Shown here in pieces: positions 8,786-17,628 of a stretch of 64,000 nucleotides of DNA. The stretch is taken from positions 244,752 to 308,751 of the forward strand of contig NZ_LMMA01000033.1 in NCBI RefSeq assembly GCF_001422725.1, in the 5' to 3' direction. Positions within the stretch are counted from its first letter, which is position 1, and each line of letters starts with the position of its first letter. The notes under the pieces are model-generated. The model did no database searches and was not told the DNA's origin. It saw nothing but the letters and a program-made list of their open reading frames with translations. A program made the position numbers and the translations under genes. This DNA is from Flavobacterium sp. Leaf82 (GTDB lineage Bacteria > Bacteroidota > Bacteroidia > Flavobacteriales > Flavobacteriaceae).

Positions 8786-9988
8786 ATGAAATTTGGAATT
8801 ATAAAAGAAAGAAAAAGTCCGCCGGACAGACGTGTTGTATTTTCACCAAGTGAGCTTGCAAAACTTAAACAAACATACCACGATGCGGTTGTTGAGGTAG
8901 AAAGTTCGGATATTAGGATTTTTTCGGATGTTCAATATAAAAGTTTGGGAATTACGGTTACAGATAATGTTTCTGATTGTGATGTATTATTTGGTGTAAA
9001 AGAAGTTCCTGTAGAAAATTTGATTCCAAATAAAGCGTATTTCTTTTTTTCTCATACTATAAAGAAACAGCCTTATAATCAGAAATTAATAAAAGCAATT
9101 TTAGAAAAAAATATTGATCTCTATGATCATGAAACAATTGTTGATGATCAAAATCGTCGTTTAATTGGTTTTGGAAAATATGCCGGAATGGTTGGTGTTT
9201 ATAACGGAATTCGTGCTTTTGGAATAAAATTCGAATTGTTTAAATTGCCTAAAGCAGAATCTCTTGACGGAAAAGATGCATTAATTACGCATTTGAAACG
9301 TCTTAATTTACCAGCATTAAAATTTGTCGTAACCGGAACCGGAAAAGTAGGGAATGGTGCAAAAGAAATTCTGGATGCCATAAAGGTAAAAGAAATTACG
9401 GTTGAGAATTACTTAACTAAAAATTATACACAACCAGTTTACGTTCAGTTAGATGTTTTAGAATACAACAAACGAAAAGACGGTGAAATTATAGATTTTA
9501 ATGATTTCGTAGCACATCCGAATGAATATGTTTCTGACTTTGAAAAATTCACCAAAGTTTCTGATATTTATTTTGCAGGACATTTTTATGCTACTGGAGC
9601 TCCAATGATTTTAACCAGAGAAATGCTGAATGCCAGTGATTGTAAACTAAAAGTGGTTGCTGATATTTCTTGTGATGTAAAAGGACCAATCGCCTGTACT
9701 TTGCGTTCTTCTACAATTGAAGAGCCTATTTATGGTTATTTTCCTTTAGAAGACAGAGAAGTTGAGGTTTTTCACCCGGCGGCAGTTGTAGTAATGGCAG
9801 TTGATAATTTGCCATGCGAGATCCCAAAAGATGCTAGCGAAGGTTTTGGAGAACAATTTATGGAACATGTTATTCCTGCCTTTTTTAACGGAGATAAAGA
9901 TGGAATTTTAGAACGATCAAAAGTAACAGAAAAAGGAAAGCTAACGGAAAGATTTAGTTATCTGCAAGATTATGTAGACGGGAAATAA
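8786..9988 (+). CDS. Alanine dehydrogenase / saccharopine dehydrogenase (LYS1-type) family oxidoreductase
   Basis: This 400-residue cytoplasmic enzyme has the AlaDH/PNT N-terminal domain: the start MKFGIIKERKSPPDRRVVFSP provides the Lys-Glu-Arg and Asp-Arg-Arg-Val contacts. A Rossmann nucleotide-binding motif follows in the middle (FVVTGTGKVGNGAKEIL, about residues 178-194). ADISCDVKGPIACTLRSST near residue 292 is typical of the LYS1-like branch, which makes lysine from saccharopine using NAD+. Many Bacteroidota encode this protein as a monocistronic gene without other saccharopine-pathway genes, so the physiological substrate is uncertain. It converges on fumC with a shared terminator. Confidence 0.8.
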   Translation: MKFGIIKERKSPPDRRVVFSPSELAKLKQTYHDAVVEVESSDIRIFSDVQYKSLGITVTDNVSDCDVLFGVKEVPVENLIPNKAYFFFSHTIKKQPYNQKLIKAILEKNIDLYDHETIVDDQNRRLIGFGKYAGMVGVYNGIRAFGIKFELFKLPKAESLDGKDALITHLKRLNLPALKFVVTGTGKVGNGAKEILDAIKVKEITVENYLTKNYTQPVYVQLDVLEYNKRKDGEIIDFNDFVAHPNEYVSDFEKFTKVSDIYFAGHFYATGAPMILTREMLNASDCKLKVVADISCDVKGPIACTLRSSTIEEPIYGYFPLEDREVEVFHPAAVVVMAVDNLPCEIPKDASEGFGEQFMEHVIPAFFNGDKDGILERSKVTEKGKLTERFSYLQDYVDGK

Positions 9989-10097
9989 GTATTATTGTTG
10001 ATTGTTAATGGTTAATTATTGATGGTTAATTGTTTTTGGAATACGATGTTCTTTTACCCAAGGCAGAGTCAAACTATATAACTGTTATAAAAAATAT

Positions 10098-10132
10098 AAA
10101 AGCCCTGCAATATAAAAATTGCAGGGCTTTTT
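10098..10132. terminator. Bidirectional terminator
   Basis: AAAAGCCCTGCAA pairs with TTGCAGGGCTTTT around an 8-nt loop between two convergent genes. Flanking A and T runs allow use from both sides. Confidence 0.9.
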
Positions 10133-10170
10133 AATAATCAATCATCAATAATTAACAACTAATAATTAAC

Positions 10171-11556
10171 TTACACCATTTCCTCCGGTTTTACCCAGGC
10201 GTCAAAATCTTCCGGAGTTACGTAACCTAATCGAACAGCTTCGTCTTTTAGAGTAGTTCCGTTTTTGTGTGCAGTCTGAGCGATTTCGGCAGCTTTATAA
10301 TATCCTATTTTTGTGTTTAGAGCTGTAACCAGCATTAACGAATTGTCTACCAATTCTTTGATTCGTTTGTAATTAGGTTCAATTCCCTGAGCGCAATGTT
10401 CGTCGAATGAAACGCAGGCATCGCCTAATAAACGTGCTGATTGAAGAAAATTTGACGCCATTACGGGTTTAAAAACATTCAGTTCATAATGTCCCTGCAT
10501 TCCGCCAACAGCAATTGCCATATCATTACCAATAACTTGTGCACAAACCATGGTTAAGGCTTCGCATTGCGTTGGATTTACTTTTCCCGGCATGATAGAA
10601 GATCCTGGCTCATTCTCTGGAATATGAATTTCTCCAATTCCGGAACGTGGTCCTGAAGCAAGCATTCTAATATCGTTTGCTATTTTATTAAGCGAAACAG
10701 CCAGTTGTTTTAATGCTCCGTGAGTTTCTACAATGGCATCGTGTGCTGCTAAAGCTTCAAATTTATTTTCGGCAGTAACGAAAGGCAGGTTCGTAAATTT
10801 CGCAATATATTCTGCAACTTTTACGTCGTATCCTTTTGGAGTATTTAATCCGGTTCCTACTGCAGTTCCGCCAAGAGCGATTTCAGATAAATGTGATAAA
10901 GTATTTTTTAATGCTTTTAATCCAAAAGATAGTTGAGCGGCATATCCTGAAATTTCCTGTCCTAAAGTTAGTGGCGTAGCATCCATAAGATGCGTGCGTC
11001 CAATTTTTACAACATCTTTAAATTCTTTTGCTTTTGCTGATAAAGTAGCATGAAGTTTTTCTACTCCCGGAATAGTGGTTTCGATTACCATTTTGTATGC
11101 TGCAATATGCATCGCAGTGGGGAAGGTGTCATTTGAAGATTGTGATTTGTTGACATCATCATTGGCTTTAATAAAAGGTTCGCCTTCGCCAATATTGAAT
11201 CCTTTTAAAACTTGTGCACGATTGGCAACAACTTCGTTGACATTCATATTGCTTTGGGTTCCTGAACCGGTTTGCCAAATTACTAATGGAAATTCGTCTT
11301 TTAATTGTCCGGCTAAAATTTCGTCGCAAACTGCAGCAATTGCGTCACGTTTTTCGGCAGGAAGAACTCCTAAATCAGCATTGGCGTAAGCGGCAGCTTT
11401 TTTAAGATAAGCAAAACCCTCGATTATTTCTTGTGGCATTGATGCCGAAGCGCCAATTTTAAAATTGTTTCGGGAGCGTTCTGTTTGTGCGCCCCAATAT
11501 TTATCTGCCGGGACCTGAACTTCGCCCATCGTGTCTTTTTCTATTCTGTATTTCAT
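10171..11556 (-). CDS. fumC: Class II fumarate hydratase
   Basis: This 461-residue enzyme interconverts fumarate and L-malate in the citric-acid cycle. The fumarase/aspartase signature GSSIMPGKVNP lies near residue 318, and GSGTQSNMNVNEV and GRTHLMDATPL supply the other active-site segments. Length and start (MKYRIEKDTMGEVQVPADKYWGAQTERS) match class II fumarases, which are iron-independent and oxygen-stable. It is a single gene transcribed towards the dehydrogenase. Confidence 0.97.
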   Translation of the reverse strand: MKYRIEKDTMGEVQVPADKYWGAQTERSRNNFKIGASASMPQEIIEGFAYLKKAAAYANADLGVLPAEKRDAIAAVCDEILAGQLKDEFPLVIWQTGSGTQSNMNVNEVVANRAQVLKGFNIGEGEPFIKANDDVNKSQSSNDTFPTAMHIAAYKMVIETTIPGVEKLHATLSAKAKEFKDVVKIGRTHLMDATPLTLGQEISGYAAQLSFGLKALKNTLSHLSEIALGGTAVGTGLNTPKGYDVKVAEYIAKFTNLPFVTAENKFEALAAHDAIVETHGALKQLAVSLNKIANDIRMLASGPRSGIGEIHIPENEPGSSIMPGKVNPTQCEALTMVCAQVIGNDMAIAVGGMQGHYELNVFKPVMASNFLQSARLLGDACVSFDEHCAQGIEPNYKRIKELVDNSLMLVTALNTKIGYYKAAEIAQTAHKNGTTLKDEAVRLGYVTPEDFDAWVKPEEMV

Positions 11557-12011
11557 TTTATTTTATTTATGTGAGTTGTTATATATTATTATTTGAAATG
11601 TGGATTGTTGATTATTGGTATAAATAGAATGCAGATGACGCTGATTTACTTCGTAAAGACGCAGATTAAGACGGATTTTTTCTCTTATTCGTTCATTTTA
11701 AAAGTCTGTTAAGATTCTGATGCTTAAAATTTCTTATAAAAACGTATATCCTAGCCCCGATAGAAGTGGAAATCCTTTTATGTTTTTTCTTTAAAAATCA
11801 TAAAAGATTGTAACGAATAGCGGGAAATAGCTCCTGAAAATACTCATGTTCTTACAGTTTAGATAGTTAAATAATAATCGAAAAAATCCCTTATTTAAAA
11901 TGAGTTTAAATATACGGATTATTGTGATTTTATAAAAATTGATTTGGTTTTTATTGCTAACGAAAAATATAAAACATACATTTGTGCTTACATTCAAAAA
12001 TTCCGGAAAAC
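11557..12011. other. 455-bp intergenic region with degenerate dispersed repeat
   Basis: There is no convincing gene. Around 11630-11680 two imperfect direct copies, GCAGATGACGCTGATTT and GCAGATTAAGACGGATTT, stand side by side. They look like remnants of a dispersed repeat. The rest is AT-rich and carries the upstream regions of fumC (leftward) and of the small membrane protein (rightward). Confidence 0.5.
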
Positions 12012-12182
12012 ATGTTTGAATTTTCACAGTACTTAGGCTTTTTACTTTTCTTGACCATACTAACTATAGGGTTTTGGTTGATGTTTTTCTTAGTTGGTTT
12101 CGTATCTTATTGGGTTACGGGAGCAAGCTGGGAACTTATCAAAGAGAAAAGAGCAAAAAAGAAACAAGAACAAGCAATTTAA
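12012..12182 (+). CDS. Small single-pass membrane protein
   Basis: The 56-residue ORF starts at the ATG at 12012 (MFEFSQYLGF); the open frame extends to a TTG at 11982, which I judge unlikely. A long hydrophobic segment (about residues 8-35, FLLFLTILTIGFWLMFFLVGFVSYWV) is followed by a basic tail (KEKRAKKKQEQAI). It therefore probably crosses the inner membrane with a cytoplasmic C-terminus. A strong rightward terminator directly after the stop supports a real gene. The function is unknown. Confidence 0.65.
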   Translation: MFEFSQYLGFLLFLTILTIGFWLMFFLVGFVSYWVTGASWELIKEKRAKKKQEQAI

Positions 12183-12199
12183 TTTTAAATTGACTTCAT

Positions 12200-12233
12200 A
12201 AAAAAAGGACCCGTTTTACGAGTCCTTTTTTTT
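12200..12233 (+). terminator. Terminator of small membrane protein gene
   Basis: The stem AGGACCCG/CGAGTCCT with a TTTTA loop is followed by eight T residues on the plus strand. Confidence 0.85.
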
Positions 12234-12256
12234 ATGCTTTATGTTTTTTAACTCAT

Positions 12257-12284
12257 AAAAAAAGGACCCGTTTTCACGAGTCCT
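12257..12284 (-). terminator. Terminator of TonB-type receptor gene
   Basis: This is nearly the same hairpin as at 12200-12233 (AGGACCCG...CGAGTCCT), 57 bp away. Here the T-tract lies on the minus strand, so it serves the leftward receptor gene. Confidence 0.8.
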
Positions 12285-12306
12285 CTTATAAGTTATTTGT
12301 TGAAGA

Positions 12307-14751
12307 TTATCCAGGAAATTCTCCTCCGCCGTCACCTTCATTTTTAGGTGTTGTTGGTTTTTCTCTATCGCTTTTAGCTTTATTAAAACGATAGGTAAAC
12401 GATAAGTTGAATTGACGTTTACGAAATTGCATTTCTCCATAAGAAGTTTGGTTCTCAAGATAGGTGTATGATTTCATGATTCTTGAATTGAAAACATCAC
12501 TAATATTAAAAGCAATTGTAGCTTTGTCTTTTAGGACATCTTTGCTCAAAGCTGTATTCATACCAAACTGACCTAAGTTTTTACCCTGTGCTGTTTTTTG
12601 CTCTCCGTTATACATACCGGTTAATTGCCAGTCGATTTTGTATGGTAAAGTTACTTTTGAGTTGATTCTGGCAAACCAAGAATTTGCCTGATTGTCCAGA
12701 TTTTGTACTACAAGTAAACCATTAGCATCTGTATAACTGTTTTCTCCAGTTGTTTTTACATTGTAAAAATTGAAGTTACTGTTTAATTTCCACCATTTAA
12801 ACGCGGTATAATTTAATGTAAATTCAAAACCAAATTTTTGCTCTTTTCCTAAGTTAATAGGTCTGCTCAAAATAACAGGAATTCCATTTACGTCTTCACC
12901 CGTAGGAGATCGAACAAAACTGAAAACATCTTTTGTGTCTTCAAAATATGCTGAGGTATTAAAGGTTACTTTGTTCCAGCGTTTGATAAATCCTATATCG
13001 TATTTATCTGTAAGCGATGGATCTAAGTCTGGGTTTCCTTGAAAGATATTAATGTTACTTGAATAATTTACCGCAGGATTCATGAAACGTCCTCTTGGTC
13101 TGGATAAACGCTTGCTGTAACTTGCTGTAAAATTACTTTGATCTGAGATTTCGTAACTAATAAATGCACTTGGAAATAAGTTGTTGTATTTTTTAGTATT
13201 AAAATCGTTCGTGTCTAATAAGTTAACCTGAATGTTTGTGTCTTCCCAACGTAAACCAAATAAATAAGAGAATTTGTTTACTTTAAAACCATATGAAGCA
13301 TAAAGTGCATTGATGTTTTCTTTGTATTCTAACGTATTTGATAAATTAGGAAGTGCTTCTCCCTGATCATCACGAACAAAATATTCGTTATTCAAATCTC
13401 CAAAACTTCCTTTGTATCCAGCTTCAAACTGACTTCCTTTTCCTAATGGCAAAACATAATCAGCTTGTAATTGTACTTGTTTCTGAACTTGATTGTTTAG
13501 TGTATTGTTAAAATCGTCAGAACCTGTAATAACACTATTACTATCATCAGTATTTCTTGAAATCGATAAATCAGCCGTTAATTTATGACCTTTATCGTTG
13601 AAGTTTTTAATTAAGTTCGAAGTATATTCTACGTTTTCACTTCCGGTATCTCCGGTATTTAAACGATAAGTTGAACCGGTAAAATTACGACCGGCGTCAA
13701 AGTTATTATAATTGATTAAATCTCTGTCTTCACCAGTATTTTTTTGGTAATTAATGGCATTTGTCCAGAATGTATTTGGTGCAACAGTCCATTCAATACC
13801 AGCTCTACCGTTAAAACCTTCTCTGGTTCTTTTGGTATCACGATCTTCGTCAAGGAAATTTTTAGTCGTTCCGTCCGGATTAAAATATTCAGAGTTAGTT
13901 AAACCTGCTCCTTCATTTGTTCTGTAGTTATATCCGGCAGTTGTAAAATAGTTAAGTTTTTCTGTTTTATAATTCAAATTTGCACTTGCTCCATAAGTTT
14001 CCGGAAGACCTGTTGAGGCAATAAAAGTTCCGTTAAAACCTTGGTTTTTTCCTTTTTTAAGAATGATATTGATAATTCCTGATCCACCCTCGGCATCATA
14101 ACGCGCAGATGGATTTGTAATTACTTCTACTTTGTCAATAGCATCGGCTGGAAGCTGACGTAAAGCTTCGGCAACATTTATAGCGTTTGAAGGTCTTCCA
14201 TCGATTAAAATTCTGATATTATCACTTCCTCTTAAACTTACATTTCCCTCTGTATCAACAGAAACAGATGGTACATTGTCTAAAACGTCACTTACAGTTC
14301 CGCCTTTTACCATCATATCCTGACCAACATTGTATACTTTTTTGTCCAGTTTTATTTCTACAGTCGATTTTTCCTGACGTATAACAACTTCATTTAATTG
14401 TGCTGCATCTTCAGATAAATTTACAACTCCTAAATTGGTGTCTTCCTGAATATTTTTTGCTTTGATTTCAGTCGCTTTAAACGAAATAAATTCAATTTTT
14501 ATATCATAAGTTCCCGGCGCAACCGCTACATCAAATTCTCCTTTGGGATTTGTGATTCCGCCCGCAATAACTTTAGTGTCATTTGGCGCAGTGATAGAAA
14601 TTGTTGCATATTCAAGGGGTTGTTTGCTTATTTTTTCGAAAACTTTTCCCGTTACTTTTACCTTATTTTTGGCAGGTGGTTCCTGTTGTGCATAGTTGTA
14701 AAAACTTGTAAGAAAGAATACAAGCAATACAGCAAATTTGATTTTTTTCAT
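12307..14751 (-). CDS. TonB-dependent-receptor-like outer-membrane beta-barrel protein
   Basis: I place the start at the ATG at 14751 (MKKIKFAVLLVFFLTSFYNYAQQ), which gives a clean signal peptide; the frame opens 6 codons earlier. Residues about 30-115 form a carboxypeptidase-regulatory-like domain (KVTGKVFEKISKQPLEYATISI). A plug domain follows (VSDVLDNVPSVSVDTEGNVSLRGSDNIRILIDGRPSN, then IDKVEVITNPSARYDAEGGSGIINI). The rest is a beta-barrel ending in aromatic-rich strands (FNLSFTYRFNKAK) and a Gly/Glu tail. This is the OMP_b-brl_3 type common in Flavobacteriia. The substrate is unknown; no SusD or TonB partner is adjacent. Confidence 0.9.
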   Translation of the reverse strand: MKKIKFAVLLVFFLTSFYNYAQQEPPAKNKVKVTGKVFEKISKQPLEYATISITAPNDTKVIAGGITNPKGEFDVAVAPGTYDIKIEFISFKATEIKAKNIQEDTNLGVVNLSEDAAQLNEVVIRQEKSTVEIKLDKKVYNVGQDMMVKGGTVSDVLDNVPSVSVDTEGNVSLRGSDNIRILIDGRPSNAINVAEALRQLPADAIDKVEVITNPSARYDAEGGSGIINIILKKGKNQGFNGTFIASTGLPETYGASANLNYKTEKLNYFTTAGYNYRTNEGAGLTNSEYFNPDGTTKNFLDEDRDTKRTREGFNGRAGIEWTVAPNTFWTNAINYQKNTGEDRDLINYNNFDAGRNFTGSTYRLNTGDTGSENVEYTSNLIKNFNDKGHKLTADLSISRNTDDSNSVITGSDDFNNTLNNQVQKQVQLQADYVLPLGKGSQFEAGYKGSFGDLNNEYFVRDDQGEALPNLSNTLEYKENINALYASYGFKVNKFSYLFGLRWEDTNIQVNLLDTNDFNTKKYNNLFPSAFISYEISDQSNFTASYSKRLSRPRGRFMNPAVNYSSNINIFQGNPDLDPSLTDKYDIGFIKRWNKVTFNTSAYFEDTKDVFSFVRSPTGEDVNGIPVILSRPINLGKEQKFGFEFTLNYTAFKWWKLNSNFNFYNVKTTGENSYTDANGLLVVQNLDNQANSWFARINSKVTLPYKIDWQLTGMYNGEQKTAQGKNLGQFGMNTALSKDVLKDKATIAFNISDVFNSRIMKSYTYLENQTSYGEMQFRKRQFNLSFTYRFNKAKSDREKPTTPKNEGDGGGEFPG

Positions 14752-14846
14752 TGTTATTTTTGGTTTCAATTACTTTTTAGACCGCAAATGTAGCTTTTGG
14801 TTTAAAGAGGAAAATCACAAAAATATGTTAATAAGCTTCTTTATAA

Positions 14847-15191
14847 TCAGTCTAAAAAAGAAGCGACACGATCTAAATCCCTGCCTATGATTGCTTTTCC
14901 GTCTTTTATTACAATTGGACGTTCTATCAAAATTGGATTTTCAATCATAGCCTGAATAATCTGGTCGTTTGTTAGTTCTTTTCCTTTGTAATTTTCAATC
15001 CATATTTTTTCTTTAATTCTAACTAATTCAATTGGTTGAAGATTTAGTTTTTCTAAAAGTTTTTTCAATTCATCAAAACTCGGAGTTTCTGTTAAATAGG
15101 GAATTATTTCATATTCCTGATTTGTCTGTTCAATAAAGGCAAGACAATTTCTTGATTTTCCGCAACGAGGATTATGGTAAATTTGTATCAT
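14847..15191 (-). CDS. arsC: ArsC-family (arsenate reductase/Spx-like) protein
   Basis: The start at the ATG at 15191 gives MIQIYHNPRCGKSRN and 114 residues, the usual ArsC length; the frame opens further upstream without conserved sequence. The thioredoxin-like fold begins with the catalytic Cys in NPRCGKSR. Later NPILIERPIVIKDGKAIIGR is the family's RPI motif. It probably reduces arsenate, or another oxyanion, with glutathione/glutaredoxin or thiols. It is not near other ars genes, so a general thiol-reductase role is equally possible. Confidence 0.9.
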   Translation of the reverse strand: MIQIYHNPRCGKSRNCLAFIEQTNQEYEIIPYLTETPSFDELKKLLEKLNLQPIELVRIKEKIWIENYKGKELTNDQIIQAMIENPILIERPIVIKDGKAIIGRDLDRVASFLD

Positions 15192-15305
15192 TTTACTAAA
15201 TTTAAAGTGTTGTAAGATAATTAAACTAAAAAATCGGTATTTTAGCAAGACCAAAAATAAGATTTACTTATCAAATCGAATTCTCATTTTTAAATTATTA
15301 TAAAT

Positions 15306-16238
15306 ATGTTTTTAGAACAAGGAATTAAACCTCACAATAAATTTTGGCTATATCTTATAGGATCCGTTTTAATCATTATTGCATCATTTATTGGTCAGAT
15401 TCCTTTTTCGGTTGCAGTCTTATGTAAAACTTTTATTAGCAAAGAGACTTTTCCAACTGATAATGCTGCGGTTATGAAAATATTCGAGCCCAATATGACC
15501 TTGTTTTTAGTAATGATTTCTTTTGCTTTTGCACTTGCGGGAATTTATTATGTGGTAAAATATTTGCATCATCAGACATTTTTATCAATTACAACATCCA
15601 GAAATAAAGTAGATTGGAAACGTATAGGTTTTTCTTTTTTTCTATGGTCCTTCTTTTCTGTTTTGAGTTTTCTGGCTGTTTATCTAAAATCTCCTGAGAA
15701 TTTCATCTGGAATTTTAAATTACTTCCTTTTTTAGCTTTAGTTGGTGTAGGATCTATTTTGATTCCGATACAAACCAGTACCGAAGAATATGTTTTTAGA
15801 GGTTATTTGATGCAGGGATTTGCAAATTTGGCGCAAAACAGATGGTTTCCGCTATTGATGACATCGCTTATATTTGGCTCCATGCACGTTTTTAATCCTG
15901 AAGTGGCAAAAATGGGTTATATTATTATGATCTATTACATTGGTACAGGATTATTTTTAGGAGTTATTACCCTTATGGATGAAGGTATAGAACTTGCCTT
16001 AGGTTTTCATGCCGCCAATAATTTGGTTGGTGCCTTGTTAGTTACTTCAGACTGGTCAGTTTTTCAGACTCATTCTCTTTTCAAAGACATGTCAGATCCT
16101 TCAGCAGGACTCGATGTAATACTTCCTATTGTAGTGATTTATCCTATTTTGCTTTTTATTTTTAGTAAAAAATACAAGTGGACAAACTGGAAAGAAAAAT
16201 TAACGGGGAAAATAAATGTTGTAGAAATTTCAAATTAA
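15306..16238 (+). CDS. CPBP-family intramembrane metalloprotease
   Basis: This 310-residue polytopic membrane protein has about seven hydrophobic segments. The CPBP (CAAX protease/bacteriocin-processing, Abi) motifs are visible: motif 1 EEYVFRGYLMQ (Glu-Glu-x3-Arg) near residue 162, motif 2 with His in FGSMHVFNP near 197, and motif 3 FHAANN near 239. These residues form the glutamate-based intramembrane protease site. It ends only 7 bp before menE, so the two are likely co-transcribed, although no functional link is evident. Confidence 0.9.
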   Translation: MFLEQGIKPHNKFWLYLIGSVLIIIASFIGQIPFSVAVLCKTFISKETFPTDNAAVMKIFEPNMTLFLVMISFAFALAGIYYVVKYLHHQTFLSITTSRNKVDWKRIGFSFFLWSFFSVLSFLAVYLKSPENFIWNFKLLPFLALVGVGSILIPIQTSTEEYVFRGYLMQGFANLAQNRWFPLLMTSLIFGSMHVFNPEVAKMGYIIMIYYIGTGLFLGVITLMDEGIELALGFHAANNLVGALLVTSDWSVFQTHSLFKDMSDPSAGLDVILPIVVIYPILLFIFSKKYKWTNWKEKLTGKINVVEISN

Positions 16239-16245
16239 TAATATC

Positions 16246-17289
16246 ATGTCAAAATTAACACATAAAAATGTTCACAATTATTTTAAGATAAATGGTTTTC
16301 ATTTAAACGCAGAGGAGTTGCGCCGTGTTGCTTATGATTATATAAAAGAAGGTGATGGCAACGAACAGGCGATTGGTGAATTTTTGCTGGATTGGTTCGA
16401 TGATAAAGAATATATCGAAATGAGAACTTCCGGAACAACCGGATTACCAAAATTAGTACAATTAGAAAAGCAAGCCATGATTCAGTCTGCTTTGGCCACG
16501 GGTGATTTTTTTAAATTAGAGCCTGGAGATAAAGCTTTACTTTGTTTGCCTGTAAAATTTATTGCAGGTAAAATGATGTTGGTACGAAGTATAATTTTAG
16601 GACTTGAACTGGATATTGTAGAACCAAGTACACAGCCATTAGCTTTAAATACAAAAAGTTATGATTTTGTGGCAATGGTGCCTTTGCAAGTTCAGAATTC
16701 TATTGATGCTTTAAAAAACATTAAAAAATTAATAGTTGGCGGAGCTAAAATGGATGCTTCTCTCGAAGAAAAAGTTTTACCATTAATAAAAACAGAAGTC
16801 TACGAGACATATGGTATGACTGAAACAATTACTCATATTGCTGCAAAAAAGGTAGGAGAGAATGTTTTTACCGTTTTGCCAAATGTAAAAATCGCACAAG
16901 ATCACCGCGGATGTTTGGTTGTTACTGTTCCAACTATTTCTGAAGATGCAATTGTTACTAATGATTTGGTTGAAATAATTAGAGGAAATCAGTTCATGTT
17001 TTTAGGAAGAATAGATAATGTAGTGAATAGTGGAGGAGTAAAGCTCATTCCAGAACAGATAGAAGCAAAGCTGAATGGAAAAATCAGCACAAGATTTTTT
17101 GTTACCGGAGTTCCGGATACAACTTTGGGCGAAAAATTAATTTTAGTTATTGAAGGAGAAAAACAAGATTTTGCGAATGATTTCTTTGATGTTTTAGACA
17201 AATATGAAAAACCAAAAGAGATTGTTTTTGTTCCAAAATTTAAAGAAAATGAAAATGGAAAGTTATTGCGTAAGCCTAGTTTGGCGTAG
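16246..17289 (+). CDS. menE: o-Succinylbenzoate-CoA ligase-like AMP-binding enzyme
   Basis: The 347-residue acyl-adenylate-forming enzyme has motif A3 MRTSGTTGLPKLVQ near residue 60. It also has YETYGMTETITHIAAKK near 185, GRIDNVVNSGGVKLIPEQIE in the hinge, and a C-terminal NGKLLRKPSL with the expected catalytic lysine. The short length fits the compact MenE form of Bacteroidota, which activates o-succinylbenzoate in menaquinone synthesis. No other men gene is nearby, so the assignment rests on family resemblance. Confidence 0.8.
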   Translation: MSKLTHKNVHNYFKINGFHLNAEELRRVAYDYIKEGDGNEQAIGEFLLDWFDDKEYIEMRTSGTTGLPKLVQLEKQAMIQSALATGDFFKLEPGDKALLCLPVKFIAGKMMLVRSIILGLELDIVEPSTQPLALNTKSYDFVAMVPLQVQNSIDALKNIKKLIVGGAKMDASLEEKVLPLIKTEVYETYGMTETITHIAAKKVGENVFTVLPNVKIAQDHRGCLVVTVPTISEDAIVTNDLVEIIRGNQFMFLGRIDNVVNSGGVKLIPEQIEAKLNGKISTRFFVTGVPDTTLGEKLILVIEGEKQDFANDFFDVLDKYEKPKEIVFVPKFKENENGKLLRKPSLA

Positions 17290-17628
17290 TTTTTTACCAT
17301 ATAAGTTATGTAAGTTCATTTAAAAAATAGTGGTGTAGTTCCTACGGAACAATCGTTCGCTTTTGTTGTGGGTTTTTACCAATATTTAATCTCTAAGAGA
17401 TAATTTTCTTGTAGTTTTTTATATTTGAAAGCATTACATGAGTACTATGTGGAATACTCCGCTAGGAGTTAAAGGTTGGTAGAAAAAAAATAAAGACAAA
17501 CAAAAAATGTCCCGTAGGGATTATACATTACGTTAGGACACAATACTTTAAATGAACTTATATGGTGAAAAAAAGAAAAGCCTTTAGAAAATAAATCTAA
17601 AGGCTTTTTATTTACAAGTAATATAGAA
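17290..17628. repeat. Intergenic region with dispersed palindromic repeats
   Basis: Short elements of the form TTCCTACGGAAC (about 17338), ACTCCGCTAGGAGT (about 17457) and TCCCGTAGGGA (about 17508) are strewn through AT-rich DNA. They resemble in style the repeats at 47.7-48.3 kb. The region is a non-coding spacer between convergent genes. Confidence 0.6.
17577..17609. terminator. Bidirectional terminator
   Basis: AAAAGCCTTTAGA pairs with TCTAAAGGCTTTTT around a short AT loop, between menE and the methyltransferase gene. Confidence 0.9.
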
